Made by a program: the position numbers and the translations under genes
Notes under the pieces: model-generated
Seen by the model: the letters and a program-made list of their open reading frames with translations, nothing else
Database searches by the model: none
What the model was told of the DNA's origin: nothing
Shown: in pieces, positions 11,077 through 19,933 of the stretch
Position numbering within the stretch: position 1 is the first letter of the stretch
How the letters are laid out: every line of letters begins with the position of its first letter
From: an uncultured Collinsella sp.
Lineage (GTDB): Bacteria; Actinomycetota; Coriobacteriia; Coriobacteriales; Coriobacteriaceae
Assembly (NCBI GenBank): GCA_947507155.1
Contig: CANNOC010000002.1
Coordinates: forward strand, 62,001-126,000
Length of the DNA stretch: 64,000 nucleotides
Direction of reading: 5' to 3'

Positions 11077-12072
11077 CTACTCCGCTTCTCCGTTTTGTAC
11101 TAAATCGTCTAAATCAAACACACGATCAACTTCGGCACGCGTGGGAATCGACTGCTGTGCGCCCAAGCGCGACACCGTCACCGCCGAGGCGCGTGCACCC
11201 GCCGCCATGCACTCAAAGAGCGGCAGGCCCTCCAGACGAGCCGCAGCAAGCGCACCGATAAACGTATCGCCCGCGGCCGTCGTATCGACCACCGCGCTCG
11301 AAAGCGCCGGCATGCGCAGCGGCTCGCCGTCGTCGCCGAGCGTAACCGACCCGGCGCCGCCCAACGTGATGACCGCAGCTCCGGCACCTTTGGCGAGCAG
11401 GGCGTTGAGTGCCGCGACGCAGCTCGCATCATCCGCGGGCAAGATGCCCGTCAGCATCTGGCACTCAGTCTCGTTGGGGCAGACCAGGTCGACCGCAGGC
11501 CAGGCCTCCGCAGGCAACTCGCAGGCAGGCGCTGGATTAAAGAATGTATAGAACCCGAGCTCGTGAGCGCAAACAAGCGCCTCGGCCGTCGCTGCAAGGT
11601 CACATTCACCCTGGGCGATAAAGACGCTTCCGGCAGCCGGGGCAATCTTGCTGGCGTCACCATCGAGTTCATCGGCCACCAGACGTCTCAGCGCGCAGGC
11701 AACGTCCTCGCCCGCAAGCGCATGGTTGGCGCCCGGTGACAGCACGATGCGGTTGTCGCCCTCGCAGCGAATGATGGTCGCCGTTCCCGTCTCCACATCA
11801 TCGCGACGCGCTATAAGGCCACAGTCCACGCCGGCGTCTTGGAGCCCCGCCACGAGCGACGTGCCAAATGCGTCGCAGCCGACCGCGCCGATCATGTGCG
11901 TGCACGCGCCCATGCGCACGGCAGCTACGGCCTGGTTGGCGCCTTTGCCGCCGGCATTAGTGATAAACCCGCTGCCGCTGACGGTCTCGCCCGCACGCGG
12001 CATGCGCTCGCACGCCACCGAAAGGTCCATGTTCATGCTGCCGAACACCGCAACGATGCCGCAATCTGCCAT
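11077..12072 (-). CDS. rbsK: Ribokinase
   Basis: A 331-residue PfkB-family kinase that converts D-ribose to ribose 5-phosphate. Signature 1 is NAGGKGANQAVAA near residue 40. Signature 2 is DTTAAGDTFIGAL near residue 260, with the catalytic Asp and anion hole. NPAP and CPNETE motifs sit in the middle, as in RbsK. It starts at 12072 after GAGGAGG and is coupled to the nucleoside hydrolase downstream. No ribose transporter or RbsD is nearby, so the likely ribose source is nucleosides. Confidence 0.93.
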   Translation of the reverse strand: MADCGIVAVFGSMNMDLSVACERMPRAGETVSGSGFITNAGGKGANQAVAAVRMGACTHMIGAVGCDAFGTSLVAGLQDAGVDCGLIARRDDVETGTATIIRCEGDNRIVLSPGANHALAGEDVACALRRLVADELDGDASKIAPAAGSVFIAQGECDLAATAEALVCAHELGFYTFFNPAPACELPAEAWPAVDLVCPNETECQMLTGILPADDASCVAALNALLAKGAGAAVITLGGAGSVTLGDDGEPLRMPALSSAVVDTTAAGDTFIGALAAARLEGLPLFECMAAGARASAVTVSRLGAQQSIPTRAEVDRVFDLDDLVQNGEAE

Positions 12073-12258
12073 GGAAACCTCCTCGTCCGCGAGCTCTGCA
12101 CCCGCTGTTGGCCGTCAATCGTGCGCTCTCGCGCCTCTATAACTTTAGTTCACTTTGATGTGAACGCGCGCTTGAGCTTGCACCGGCAGCAAGCATTCAC
12201 AGGAGCAGGCGGCTACAATGAAGGCGTGCTGATTATTCTCGTCATTGGATGAAGTTTT

Positions 12259-14475
12259 ATGGAACAATTCCCGCGATCGAGCTCGCGCAGCTCACGCCAC
12301 GCGAGCGATCAACGAGCGCCGCACGAACGTTCGCGCGCTAACCGACAAGCCACCGAGCCGCGCCGCGCCGCAGACTCTCATCGCGTGGCCGCCAACAAGG
12401 GTGACCGCACCAACAGCGCCGCAAAAGAACAGGCGCCCACGCGCCCCAAATCTCGCTATATCCCCGCCCTCGACGGCCTGCGCACGCTTGCCGTCGTCGC
12501 AGTGGTGCTCTATCACCTCAACCTCACGTGGGCTCAGGGCGGCCTGCTCGGCGTCACGATCTTCTTTGTGCTTTCGGGCTATCTGATCACGCGCTTGCTG
12601 CTCAACGAAGTCGCTAAGACCGGCCGCATCGACCTCAAGAGCTTCTGGATTCGCCGCATCCGTCGCCTGGTCCCCGCCGTGGTAACGGTAGTGTTCGTGA
12701 CCTGCGCGCTGTGCACCATCTTTAACCACGTGATGCTCACCAAGATGCGCCCCGACATCCTGCCGTCGCTGTTGTTCTTCAACAACTGGTGGCAGATTGC
12801 CCAAAACGTCTCGTACTTCAATGCTCTGGGCGACCCCTCGCCGCTCACGCACTTTTGGTCGCTTGCCATCGAGGAACAGTTCTACCTGATTTGGCCGCCA
12901 CTGCTGTTTGCCATGGTATCCATGCATGTGAGCAAGCCCAACACGCGCCGCGTGGTTCTGGGCCTTGCCGCGGCATCCGCCCTCGCCATGATGGTGCTTT
13001 ACAACCCTGCCGCCGACCCCAGCCGCGTGTACTACGGCACCGACACCCGCGTGTTCTCGCTGCTGCTGGGTGCCTGGATGGCCTTTATCCCCGATCGCGA
13101 CCTGGCGCCGGTGCGTCTCGCTCATCGTTTGGGACTCAATCGCCTGGCTGGCGCCGCCAAGCATGGCAAGAACGCCGAGGACAAGCCTGGCAAGAAGGTC
13201 GACGAATCAGCCGATACCACCCCGGCACAGCCGAGCGCCCTCGTGCGCTTTTGGTCCTCGCCCGCATCCATCGATGTGTTGGGCGTCGTGGGTCTAGTTG
13301 GCCTTGCCGCCATGGTCGCGCTCACCAACGGCTACACCGCGTTTCAGTATCGCGGCGGCACGCTGTTATGCTCCATCCTCACGCTCATGGTCATCGCGGC
13401 CTGCGTGCAGCCCCAGGGAATGGTTGCCCGCGCGCTGTCCGCCGAGCCGCTCGTGTGGGTTGGCAAGCGCTCGTACAGTATCTATCTGTGGCACTATCCA
13501 CTGCTGCTGCTTATGAACCCGGTCGCCAACATCAGCGATACGCCCTGGTGGCAGTACATCTTGCAGGTACTTGTGGTGGTCGCCGTAGCCGAGTGCTCCT
13601 ATCGCTTTATCGAAACACCGTTTAGGAAGGGCGCCTTCGGCCGCACTGTCGCCGAATTCCGCGATGGCACCACCACGCCCGCCAACTGGGCACGCGCGCA
13701 CGTCCCTGTCTGCGCAGCCTGCACTGTCGTGTTGGTCGTTGCACTGGGCGGCCTGATCTTTGTGCCCGACACATCCGCGCTGAGCGGCGAGGGCGCCGAA
13801 ATCCTAAACAAGGAAGCCAAAAACACCGCGCCCACCGACCAGCAGGCGGCCGACGACACCGACAAGGACAACGACGGCTTCCCCGATGGCTCCTACGACC
13901 TGTTGATGATCGGTGACTCCGTGTCGCTGCGCGCCGTTGATTCCTTTGACGGCGTGTTCCCGCACAGCCATATCGATGCCGAAAAGGGCCGCCAGTTTGA
14001 TGCGGGCCGCGCGACATTTGAGGGCTATATCCAGCAGAACCTTGCCGGCAAGATCGTGGTCTTTGCCCTGGGCACCAACGGTTTGGTAACGGACGCCCAG
14101 GTCGATGCGATCATGGCCGACGCCGGCGAGCAGCGTATTGTCGTATTTGTAAACACGCGTAGCCCGCAGCCGTGGGTCGGGTCCACGAACCAGGCTATCG
14201 CCAACGCCGCCACGCGCTACAAAAATGTACGCGTTATCGACTGGTACGGATATAGTGCCAACCGCAATGATCTGTTCGATGGCGATGGCACGCACCTATC
14301 GACCACTGGCGTGACTGAGTACCTCAATTTGATCCACGATGCCGTCAAGAAGGACCTGCCCGTGCATCCCGAGGATCACGTCAACGATCCGCAGCCGGCA
14401 GCTGTCAAATCCGCTGCCGATGCACTCGTCAGCGCCCTCGCCTACAAACCGCACAAGCTAGGCACCGACAAGTAA
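12259..14475 (+). CDS. oatA: OatA-type acyltransferase: membrane AT3 domain plus SGNH domain
   Basis: A 738-residue two-domain O-acyltransferase. After a basic, Ser/Arg-rich cytosolic leader of about 65 residues comes the acyltransferase-3 membrane domain (YIPALDGLRTLAVVAVVLYH, ending near residue 480) with FFVLSGYLI and the conserved RxxR-type segment IRRIRRLVP. The extracellular C-terminal part (about 540-715) is an SGNH esterase-like domain with Ser554 in IGDSVS, ALGTNG, and Asp676/His679 in DGTHLS. OatA moves acetyl groups across the membrane onto peptidoglycan MurNAc, giving lysozyme resistance; teichoic acid or other glycans are alternative acceptors. An acidic Thr/Asp linker separates the domains. 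It stands alone and is followed by a large hairpin. Confidence 0.9.
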   Translation: MEQFPRSSSRSSRHASDQRAPHERSRANRQATEPRRAADSHRVAANKGDRTNSAAKEQAPTRPKSRYIPALDGLRTLAVVAVVLYHLNLTWAQGGLLGVTIFFVLSGYLITRLLLNEVAKTGRIDLKSFWIRRIRRLVPAVVTVVFVTCALCTIFNHVMLTKMRPDILPSLLFFNNWWQIAQNVSYFNALGDPSPLTHFWSLAIEEQFYLIWPPLLFAMVSMHVSKPNTRRVVLGLAAASALAMMVLYNPAADPSRVYYGTDTRVFSLLLGAWMAFIPDRDLAPVRLAHRLGLNRLAGAAKHGKNAEDKPGKKVDESADTTPAQPSALVRFWSSPASIDVLGVVGLVGLAAMVALTNGYTAFQYRGGTLLCSILTLMVIAACVQPQGMVARALSAEPLVWVGKRSYSIYLWHYPLLLLMNPVANISDTPWWQYILQVLVVVAVAECSYRFIETPFRKGAFGRTVAEFRDGTTTPANWARAHVPVCAACTVVLVVALGGLIFVPDTSALSGEGAEILNKEAKNTAPTDQQAADDTDKDNDGFPDGSYDLLMIGDSVSLRAVDSFDGVFPHSHIDAEKGRQFDAGRATFEGYIQQNLAGKIVVFALGTNGLVTDAQVDAIMADAGEQRIVVFVNTRSPQPWVGSTNQAIANAATRYKNVRVIDWYGYSANRNDLFDGDGTHLSTTGVTEYLNLIHDAVKKDLPVHPEDHVNDPQPAAVKSAADALVSALAYKPHKLGTDK

Positions 14476-14498
14476 CGCGCAGTCAAATCTGCTTACAC

Positions 14499-14536
14499 CC
14501 GCAGGGGGCGTCGGCCACGGCCGACGCCCCCTGCGG
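14499..14536 (+). terminator. Perfect 16-bp hairpin after the acyltransferase gene
   Basis: Arms 14501-14516 (GCAGGGGGCGTCGGCC) and 14519-14534 are perfectly complementary, 24 bp past the stop. Only a weak GCAGTTAAGG tract follows, so termination is probable but not canonical. Confidence 0.65.
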
Positions 14537-14707
14537 CAGTTAAGGACACTCCTTTTGTACCGGCACCTGGAGGCACTCCTGGCGCAGCCAATGAAGACCT
14601 CTACGGATGAATTCCAAACTGCTCCGCCGCTCCAGACATCGTTTCCGCGCCTCGCGCCTGCCCCAAACAATCAAAACAAGCCCTTTTCGCTGCAACCTCA
14701 AAGGTCT

Positions 14708-14936
14708 GTGGGCAAAAAGGGCAAATATGAGTACTGTTACCATTTTAATAGCAGGCAAAACCACCCAAAATGACGTCCGAGCGTCCCCTACAGCCCCCTA
14801 AAGCAGCCAACCTGACTGGTTTAGGGCGTATTGGAGCCAATTTTAATGAACATACTATTGGTTATGTTCATTATCTTCTTGGATATAAATGCTATTCACT
14901 TAGCAACAGTACTCATATTTGGCATTTTTTGCCCAC
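14708..14936. repeat. Palindromic intergenic element with about 28-bp imperfect terminal inverted repeats
   Basis: CAAATATGAGTACTGTT at 14722-14738 is exactly complementary to 14905-14921. The match extends outward through GTGGGCAAAAA with few mismatches, giving an element of about 229 bp. Inside is a second perfect 11-bp palindrome (TAATGAACATA 14844-14854 with 14863-14873, 8-nt loop). There is no coding capacity. It fills most of the 543-bp convergent gap between the acyltransferase and the NRAMP-like gene; 14537-14707 shows nothing else recognisable. A MITE-like or structured-RNA nature is possible. Confidence 0.7.
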
Positions 14937-14963
14937 TGCCATATAACTAACGCCCTATAGCAG

Positions 14964-15000
14964 ACAAAATACAGGCCGCAGCCCATCGCTGCGGCCTGTT
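14964..15000 (-). terminator. Terminator after the Mg transport pair
   Basis: On the minus strand ACAGGCCGCAGC-type arms (14971-14982 with 14988-14999) form a 12-bp stem around a 5-nt loop, followed by ATTTTG. It lies 19 bp past the NRAMP-like stop. Confidence 0.8.
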
Positions 15001-15018
15001 CGGAAGCAAAAGTGGGCG

Positions 15019-16281
15019 TTAAGCGCTGTAGCCCATCGCCTGCAGAACAAACATGACAACCGTCAGCACCGTAATCACGCCAATGGTCGCCCACGTGAGC
15101 ACATTCCACACGCGGCCGTTGCGATTAGCGCCCATAATGTGACGATCGGCGGCAATAAGCACCTGGAACACCAAAACCACGGGCAACAGCACGCCGTTGA
15201 TGACCTGCGAGGTCATCATAATCTGGAACAGGTCGACGCCGGGCATGAGCACCAGCACGGCAGAGATGCCAATGATGGCCGTAATGATGCCGCGGTAGAC
15301 CGGGGCCTCGTCCCAGCTGCGATCGGCACCGCGCTCCCAGCCAAATGCCTCGCAGATAGCACTGGACGTAACGCCCGGCAGCACACAGGCGGCCAAGAAG
15401 CTCGCCGCGACCAGGCCCGAGGCAAACAGCACCGTAGACCACTGGCCCGCGATGGGCTCCAACGCGCGGGCGGCGTCGGCAGCATCGCTAATCTGAATGC
15501 CCGCGGGGAACAGCACCGTACCGGTCGTGATGATAATAAAACCGGCGATGACATCGGCGGCGATCGAGCCGCTCACGGTGTCGATACGCTGCAGCACGAT
15601 ATCGTCCTCGCCCGCATTCTTATCGACCACGTTGTTCTGCGCCAAGAAGATCATCCACGGCGCAATGGTGGTACCAATCGTTGCGACTACAAGCGACACG
15701 TAGCTGGGGTCATTTTGGATGTTGGGCACAACCAGGTCGACCGCCACCTCGCCCCAGCTGGGACCAGCCATAAATGCAGCGACGATGTAGGTCACAAACA
15801 CGCAGCTCACCAGCAGCAGAATCTTCTCGATGCGCTGGAAGCTGCCCGACATGGTAAGCATCCAAACCAGCAGCGCCACGAGCGGCACCGAGATGCTCGC
15901 CGGCACGCCAAAGAGGGCAAGGCCGCTCGCGATACCCGCAAACTCCGAGATGGTCACGGCCGTGTTGGCGATCAGCAGCGCCGCCATGGCCAGCACGCTC
16001 CTGCGCACGCCAAAGCGCTCGCGAATGAGCGACGCCAGGCCCTTGCCTGTGACGCAGCCACAACGCGCCGCAGTCTCCTGCGTCACGATAAGCAGCACGG
16101 TCATGACGGGAAGCATCCACAGCATCTTGTAGCCATAGCTGGCACCGGCGCTGGAATACGTGGCGATGCCGCCGGCGTCATTGCCCGAAAGCGCCGCCAG
16201 AAGGCCAGGGCCCATGGCGCCAAAGACGGCCGCGATGGTCAGCTTTTGCTTGGTGCTCGCCTTTTGCTTCGTGTTTTGCAC
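15019..16281 (-). CDS. NRAMP-related (SLC11) metal transporter, probable Mg2+ carrier
   Basis: A 420-residue, about 11-helix membrane protein. The likely start is GTG at 16281, after GTAGGTGG and 8 bp past the upstream stop; the ATG-like extension overlaps that gene. TM1 aligns with the NRAMP DPGN motif but reads D35-A36-G37-G38 (SGNDAGGIATYS). TM6 carries Ala207-Pro-Trp where transition-metal NRAMPs have Met-Pro-His. Loss of the soft Met ligand and the Asn is the hallmark described for NRAMP-related Mg transporters (NRMTs), including one from Eggerthella lenta. Pairing with an MgtE-like gene supports Mg2+. Mn2+ or Fe2+ transport is the less likely alternative. Confidence 0.85.
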   Translation of the reverse strand: MQNTKQKASTKQKLTIAAVFGAMGPGLLAALSGNDAGGIATYSSAGASYGYKMLWMLPVMTVLLIVTQETAARCGCVTGKGLASLIRERFGVRRSVLAMAALLIANTAVTISEFAGIASGLALFGVPASISVPLVALLVWMLTMSGSFQRIEKILLLVSCVFVTYIVAAFMAGPSWGEVAVDLVVPNIQNDPSYVSLVVATIGTTIAPWMIFLAQNNVVDKNAGEDDIVLQRIDTVSGSIAADVIAGFIIITTGTVLFPAGIQISDAADAARALEPIAGQWSTVLFASGLVAASFLAACVLPGVTSSAICEAFGWERGADRSWDEAPVYRGIITAIIGISAVLVLMPGVDLFQIMMTSQVINGVLLPVVLVFQVLIAADRHIMGANRNGRVWNVLTWATIGVITVLTVVMFVLQAMGYSA

Positions 16282-16289
16282 GCGACCAC

Positions 16290-18134
16290 CTACCCCATGA
16301 CCGACATGGTGAGCAGCACTGCGGCGATGCAGTACGCCACGCATGAAATCATGACGGCAATGACGTTCATGGCGGTACCCGACGTATTGAGGTCGTGCTC
16401 GTCACGCCAGAACAGCACCATCAGGTAAATCACGGCGCTCATGTTGCCAATCAGGCAAACGATGGCCGCAATGTTAAAGCAGCCGGTAAAGAGCTGCTCT
16501 TCAAACATGGACGCGTCGGGGAATGCGGCGGTGCGCACCAGCTGGGCGCACAGGTAGGTCACGAGCGACAGAATCAGGCCCATGCCCGTGCTCTGGAAGA
16601 AGAACCCCAGATACGGCTTGGGCTCATCGTCATGGCCGTCGTACTCCAGGAAGTAGTTCTTGACGAACGACACCATACGCGAGGCAGCCAGCAGCACGAG
16701 CGGCATGGCGCACATGGGGAACACCACCAGATGCGCAGAGCCCAGCGCCGTCCCCAGCACTGTTGCCATGATGCACGAGGCAATACCCCACACGACAACC
16801 CAGTACTGGCGATGCACAAACCAGCTGAGCACATTCGTCGAGTCGTCGGACGCGCTATCGCCCGAACCGACGCCTGCGATCTGCAGGTCCTCCTGGTGCT
16901 CCTCGGCGATAACGTCCATGGCGTCGTCAAAGGTCACGATACCCAAGATGTGACGGTTCTCGTCGCAAACGGGGATGGCGACCAGGTCGTACTTGGTCAT
17001 CTCGTCCGTTACGTCTTCCTGGTCATCGTCGGGCGACACATACACCAGGTCGCGATAGGCCAGCTGGCCCAGCGTGGCGTCGCGGTCGGCCACGATAAGC
17101 GTGCGTAGCGAAAGCACGCCGGTGAGCATGCCGCTCGGGTCCTCGGTATAGACGTAGTAGACGCTCTCGAAGTCCTCGTCGAGCTTGCGGATCGCCTCGA
17201 TGGCGTCAGCGACCGTCGCCGTGGCAGGCAGGGAGACAAACTCCGAGGTCATGATACGGCCGGCAGTGTTGTCCTCATAGCCCAGCAGGTTACGAATCGC
17301 CTTCTCCTCCTGAACGCCCATCAGGCGCAAAAGCTTCTCGGCCTTCTCGTAATCGAGCTCGTCGATCAGGTCGGCGGCGTCGTCCGGGTCCATCATGGCC
17401 AGCATCGACGATGCGTCCGTATCGGACAGGCCCTCGAGCATCTCGGTCATAAGCTCGTCGTCGTCGAACTCCGAGATGGCCTCGGCGGCCTGGGCGGTGT
17501 CGAGCTGCGCGAACACCTGCGCACGCAGGCGCGGGTCGAGCTGCTCGATAATGTCGGCAATGTCGGCAGGGTGCAGCTCGCCGAGCGTCTTATGCGACAC
17601 CGACAGCTGAATATTTTTAGTCGAACGGTCGAGCAGGTCCATGTAGGACCAGGCGATGATGTCCTCGCCGAGCGGTTTGCCCAGGTGCTTCATAAAGCTC
17701 TCGACGACATGCTCGAGGGCGGGGCTGATCGCGCGCAGCAGACCACGGGCGCCAACTTCGGCACCCAGCAGACGCAGCTGATTTTCGCCCGACATGGAAA
17801 ACTTGATGTCGTTGACGCGCACGACCTTCATGCCCTGCGTGTCGACAATCTGCTTGTTGAGCACGTCGCGCGCGAGCAAAAGTTCGGTCGGCTGCAGGTA
17901 CGAAAAACGGATTTCGGTGGCCGGCGACTTAAGGTGTACGCCCGTCTCGTCGATACGGTCGACCCATTTGCGCCAGCTGATCATAAACGGCGTCTTGCCG
18001 GGTCCGCGGAACGCGAGCGACGTTACGTGCGGAAAAACTTCGCCGGTAGCAATGCCAAAATCGTTCACAACGCCGAGCTTTTCGCCATCGACGTCCAAGA
18101 CCGGCAATTTGAGCATCTCACTCAGATAATTCAC
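16290..18134 (-). CDS. MgtE-like protein: PRC barrels, MgtE N domain, CBS pair, five membrane helices
   Basis: A 614-residue protein. Residues 1-150 are PRC-barrel-like (VLDVDGEKLGVVNDFGI, IVDTQGMKVVRVNDI). About 185-290 is an MgtE N-terminal superhelix (LHPADIADIIEQLDP, MDPDDAADLIDELD). About 295-420 is a CBS pair (AGRIMTSEFVSLPATATVADAI). From about 445 come five hydrophobic helices. In MgtE the N and CBS domains sense cytosolic Mg2+ and gate the channel. The membrane part here lacks obvious MgtE signature motifs, so it may be a regulator or partner of the coupled NRAMP-like carrier rather than a channel. It starts at 18134 and the two genes are probably cotranscribed. Confidence 0.82.
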   Translation of the reverse strand: MNYLSEMLKLPVLDVDGEKLGVVNDFGIATGEVFPHVTSLAFRGPGKTPFMISWRKWVDRIDETGVHLKSPATEIRFSYLQPTELLLARDVLNKQIVDTQGMKVVRVNDIKFSMSGENQLRLLGAEVGARGLLRAISPALEHVVESFMKHLGKPLGEDIIAWSYMDLLDRSTKNIQLSVSHKTLGELHPADIADIIEQLDPRLRAQVFAQLDTAQAAEAISEFDDDELMTEMLEGLSDTDASSMLAMMDPDDAADLIDELDYEKAEKLLRLMGVQEEKAIRNLLGYEDNTAGRIMTSEFVSLPATATVADAIEAIRKLDEDFESVYYVYTEDPSGMLTGVLSLRTLIVADRDATLGQLAYRDLVYVSPDDDQEDVTDEMTKYDLVAIPVCDENRHILGIVTFDDAMDVIAEEHQEDLQIAGVGSGDSASDDSTNVLSWFVHRQYWVVVWGIASCIMATVLGTALGSAHLVVFPMCAMPLVLLAASRMVSFVKNYFLEYDGHDDEPKPYLGFFFQSTGMGLILSLVTYLCAQLVRTAAFPDASMFEEQLFTGCFNIAAIVCLIGNMSAVIYLMVLFWRDEHDLNTSGTAMNVIAVMISCVAYCIAAVLLTMSVMG

Positions 18135-18428
18135 TGGTGCTCCCCATCATTATCCCTTCGGACTGCGGCCATGCCGGCACGCCGTCCGTGGACTTTTAGA
18201 TATGTATACGCATGCGCGGGCGGCACACCGCTCGGCGCTCACACCCCGTGCATGCGCAAGAAGCACCTGCATGGGGTCATCGACTGTATGGTCGAGGTTT
18301 GGATTTCACCTGCAACCTTTCTCTTGACCCTTGTTATCCGCAGTAACTATAGCATCAGCATCGCGCCGTGGCGCCAAATATATGCTCCAAACATCGCAGG
18401 CATACCAAACGCTGACGCATCCGTGACA
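18135..18428. other. Untranslated region upstream of the MgtE-like gene, function unknown
   Basis: About 290 bp without a gene. It contains a hairpin-forming stretch (18243-18277, ACCCC/GGGGT with TGCA/TGCA arms) and GC-rich inverted patches. Its place before a Mg2+ locus invites a riboswitch hypothesis, but I could not match M-box or mgtA-type conserved segments. Confidence 0.4.
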
Positions 18429-18457
18429 TAGTCATTGGGAACGTTCTTACATGACTA
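18429..18457. repeat. Copy 1 of a ~29-bp palindromic repeat placed at a gene 3' end
   Basis: TAGTCAT and ATGACTA arms (18429-18435, 18451-18457) flank a TGGGAACGTTCTTAC centre. The first three bases on the minus strand are the TAG stop codon of the deacetylase-like gene. Related copies lie at 26942-26971 and 30451-30480. Confidence 0.8.
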
Positions 18458-19861
18458 CTCTGTGGTGTCATCGTTCTCGGGGAGTTGGGGGAACACGGCG
18501 TTTTTGGGCATGGTGACCTTCGTCAGCGAGGTGAGCTTTTTGCTCAGCGATGTATCCGTCTTGACCAGATCGCTCAATGTCACGATTTTGTAGCCGTCGG
18601 CAATAAGCCCGTCGATAATCTGCGGCAGCGCCTCGAGCGTCTGCTCGGCACATTCATCGTTATCGGTCAGCAGCACAATGTTGCCCGGCGTCACCGAATC
18701 GAGCACCGTCGAGACTTGCTCGTCGGCACCGTTGAGCAGCCAGTCGCCCGAATCGATATTCCACGAGACCACGGCAGACACCAGGTCCATCGCATCAATC
18801 CAGTTTTGCTCGTCAAAGGCTGCGTAGGGAGCGCGCAAAAGCATCGTCGACGTTCCGGTCGCGGACTTGATCGCCTCGGTGCCCTTCGAAACCTGCTCGC
18901 GCACCGCATCGCGGTCCTGACCCTTGAGCGATTCGTCACGGTAACTGTTGGAGCCGACCTCGCAGCCGGCATCGACAATCGCCTTGGCCGTGGCGGGCGA
19001 GGCCTCGGCCGCATCGCCCGACAGGAAGAACGTCGCGGTGACGCCCTTTTCCTTGAGCACCTGCATGATCTGCTTGGTCGCTCCGCTCGGGCCCTCATCA
19101 AACGTCAGCGCCACGTACTTTTCGTTGCCCTTGGGCGCCACGCTCGCGCACTCGACCACGCAATCGGTGGCGGGCACGACCTCGCCGCGGTCCTGCGTCT
19201 TGCCCGACTGCTCGCCGACCCACACCTCGGAGCGACCCTGGATACCCCACGTCTTAACGTACTCGATGGCACCCGTGCCCTCGACCTTGAGCTTGGGCTC
19301 GATAACCGTCGCCTGGACCTCATGCTTCTCATACGTGTCGCGGCCGTCTTTGACCGTCACCTTCTCGCCGCCCGTAAGCTCGCGGCTTTTCCACTTGCCC
19401 TGTTTTATGCGCTTGCCGTCCACTTTTACCGACAGCTTTTCGCCGCCATGGCGAGTAAGCACGCTGTCGTCAACGGCCAGCAAGTCCCCGGCGTCGTAGG
19501 TATCGGTCAGCTCCTGGTCGTCGATGAGATTTTGCAGCGTAGAGCCGACGCGCACCGCAGTCTCCTGGCCGTTGAGGACGACATCCACGCTGCGGTTGAC
19601 GTAGCCCACGACAGCAGCGATGAACAGCACGAGCGCGCAACCCACGGCGATGAGCGCATAGGGCAGGCGAGACGGACGGCGGGGCGTGCGGCCGTTGCCG
19701 ATGCGAGCGCTGCGGTCGCTAAAGCCGCGGCTATGGTTGAGATACATCGCGCCGGGCTTACGGTGACGCTTGCGCTGACCGCTGGGCAGCTGCCCCAGAT
19801 CGCGGCGCGCCGTCGGACGCGAGCCCGAGCGTCCGTGTGAATATGATCCGTTTTGGCGCAT
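18455..19861 (-). CDS. Membrane-anchored polysaccharide deacetylase-like protein lacking metal-site histidines
   Basis: A 468-residue protein. A basic cytosolic leader (1-65) precedes one membrane helix (about 68-90). Then come a YabE/DUF348-like segment (about 92-175) and a NodB-homology domain (about 245-440). NodB motif 1 reads TFDEGPS instead of TFDDGPS. Motif 2 (HSxxH) is replaced by SNSYRDE, and the late LxH motif by LLTDND. RAPY and DSGDW are retained. All three histidines normally used for metal and catalysis are therefore missing, so the protein is probably a non-catalytic glycan-binding relative or uses another mechanism. GGGGGAGG precedes the ATG. Confidence 0.83.
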   Translation of the reverse strand: MRQNGSYSHGRSGSRPTARRDLGQLPSGQRKRHRKPGAMYLNHSRGFSDRSARIGNGRTPRRPSRLPYALIAVGCALVLFIAAVVGYVNRSVDVVLNGQETAVRVGSTLQNLIDDQELTDTYDAGDLLAVDDSVLTRHGGEKLSVKVDGKRIKQGKWKSRELTGGEKVTVKDGRDTYEKHEVQATVIEPKLKVEGTGAIEYVKTWGIQGRSEVWVGEQSGKTQDRGEVVPATDCVVECASVAPKGNEKYVALTFDEGPSGATKQIMQVLKEKGVTATFFLSGDAAEASPATAKAIVDAGCEVGSNSYRDESLKGQDRDAVREQVSKGTEAIKSATGTSTMLLRAPYAAFDEQNWIDAMDLVSAVVSWNIDSGDWLLNGADEQVSTVLDSVTPGNIVLLTDNDECAEQTLEALPQIIDGLIADGYKIVTLSDLVKTDTSLSKKLTSLTKVTMPKNAVFPQLPENDDTTE

Positions 19862-19882
19862 GTGCCCTCCCCCATAAACGCA

Positions 19883-19912
19883 GCAAGCCGGAGCAACAGG
19901 TCTCCGGCTTGC
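19883..19912 (-). other. Hairpin downstream of the PRC-barrel gene
   Basis: GCAAGCCGGAG at 19883-19893 pairs with CTCCGGCTTGC at 19902-19912 (11-bp perfect stem, 8-nt loop). There is no T-tract on the minus strand, so it may be a weak terminator. It lies between the PRC-barrel stop and the deacetylase start. Confidence 0.55.
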
Positions 19913-19933
19913 CTCCCATCATTTGGTACGTCG

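Noticed and set aside
18135-18428. M-box or other magnesium riboswitch before the MgtE-like gene
   Set aside because: I could not find the conserved M-box segments. A hairpin and long leader alone are not enough, so it is listed as an unassigned region.
19846-19858. ATGATCCGTTTT shared with the spacer repeats at 36041 and 36280
   Set aside because: Here it is inside the start of the deacetylase-like coding sequence. A 12-base match without neighbouring similarity is probably chance.
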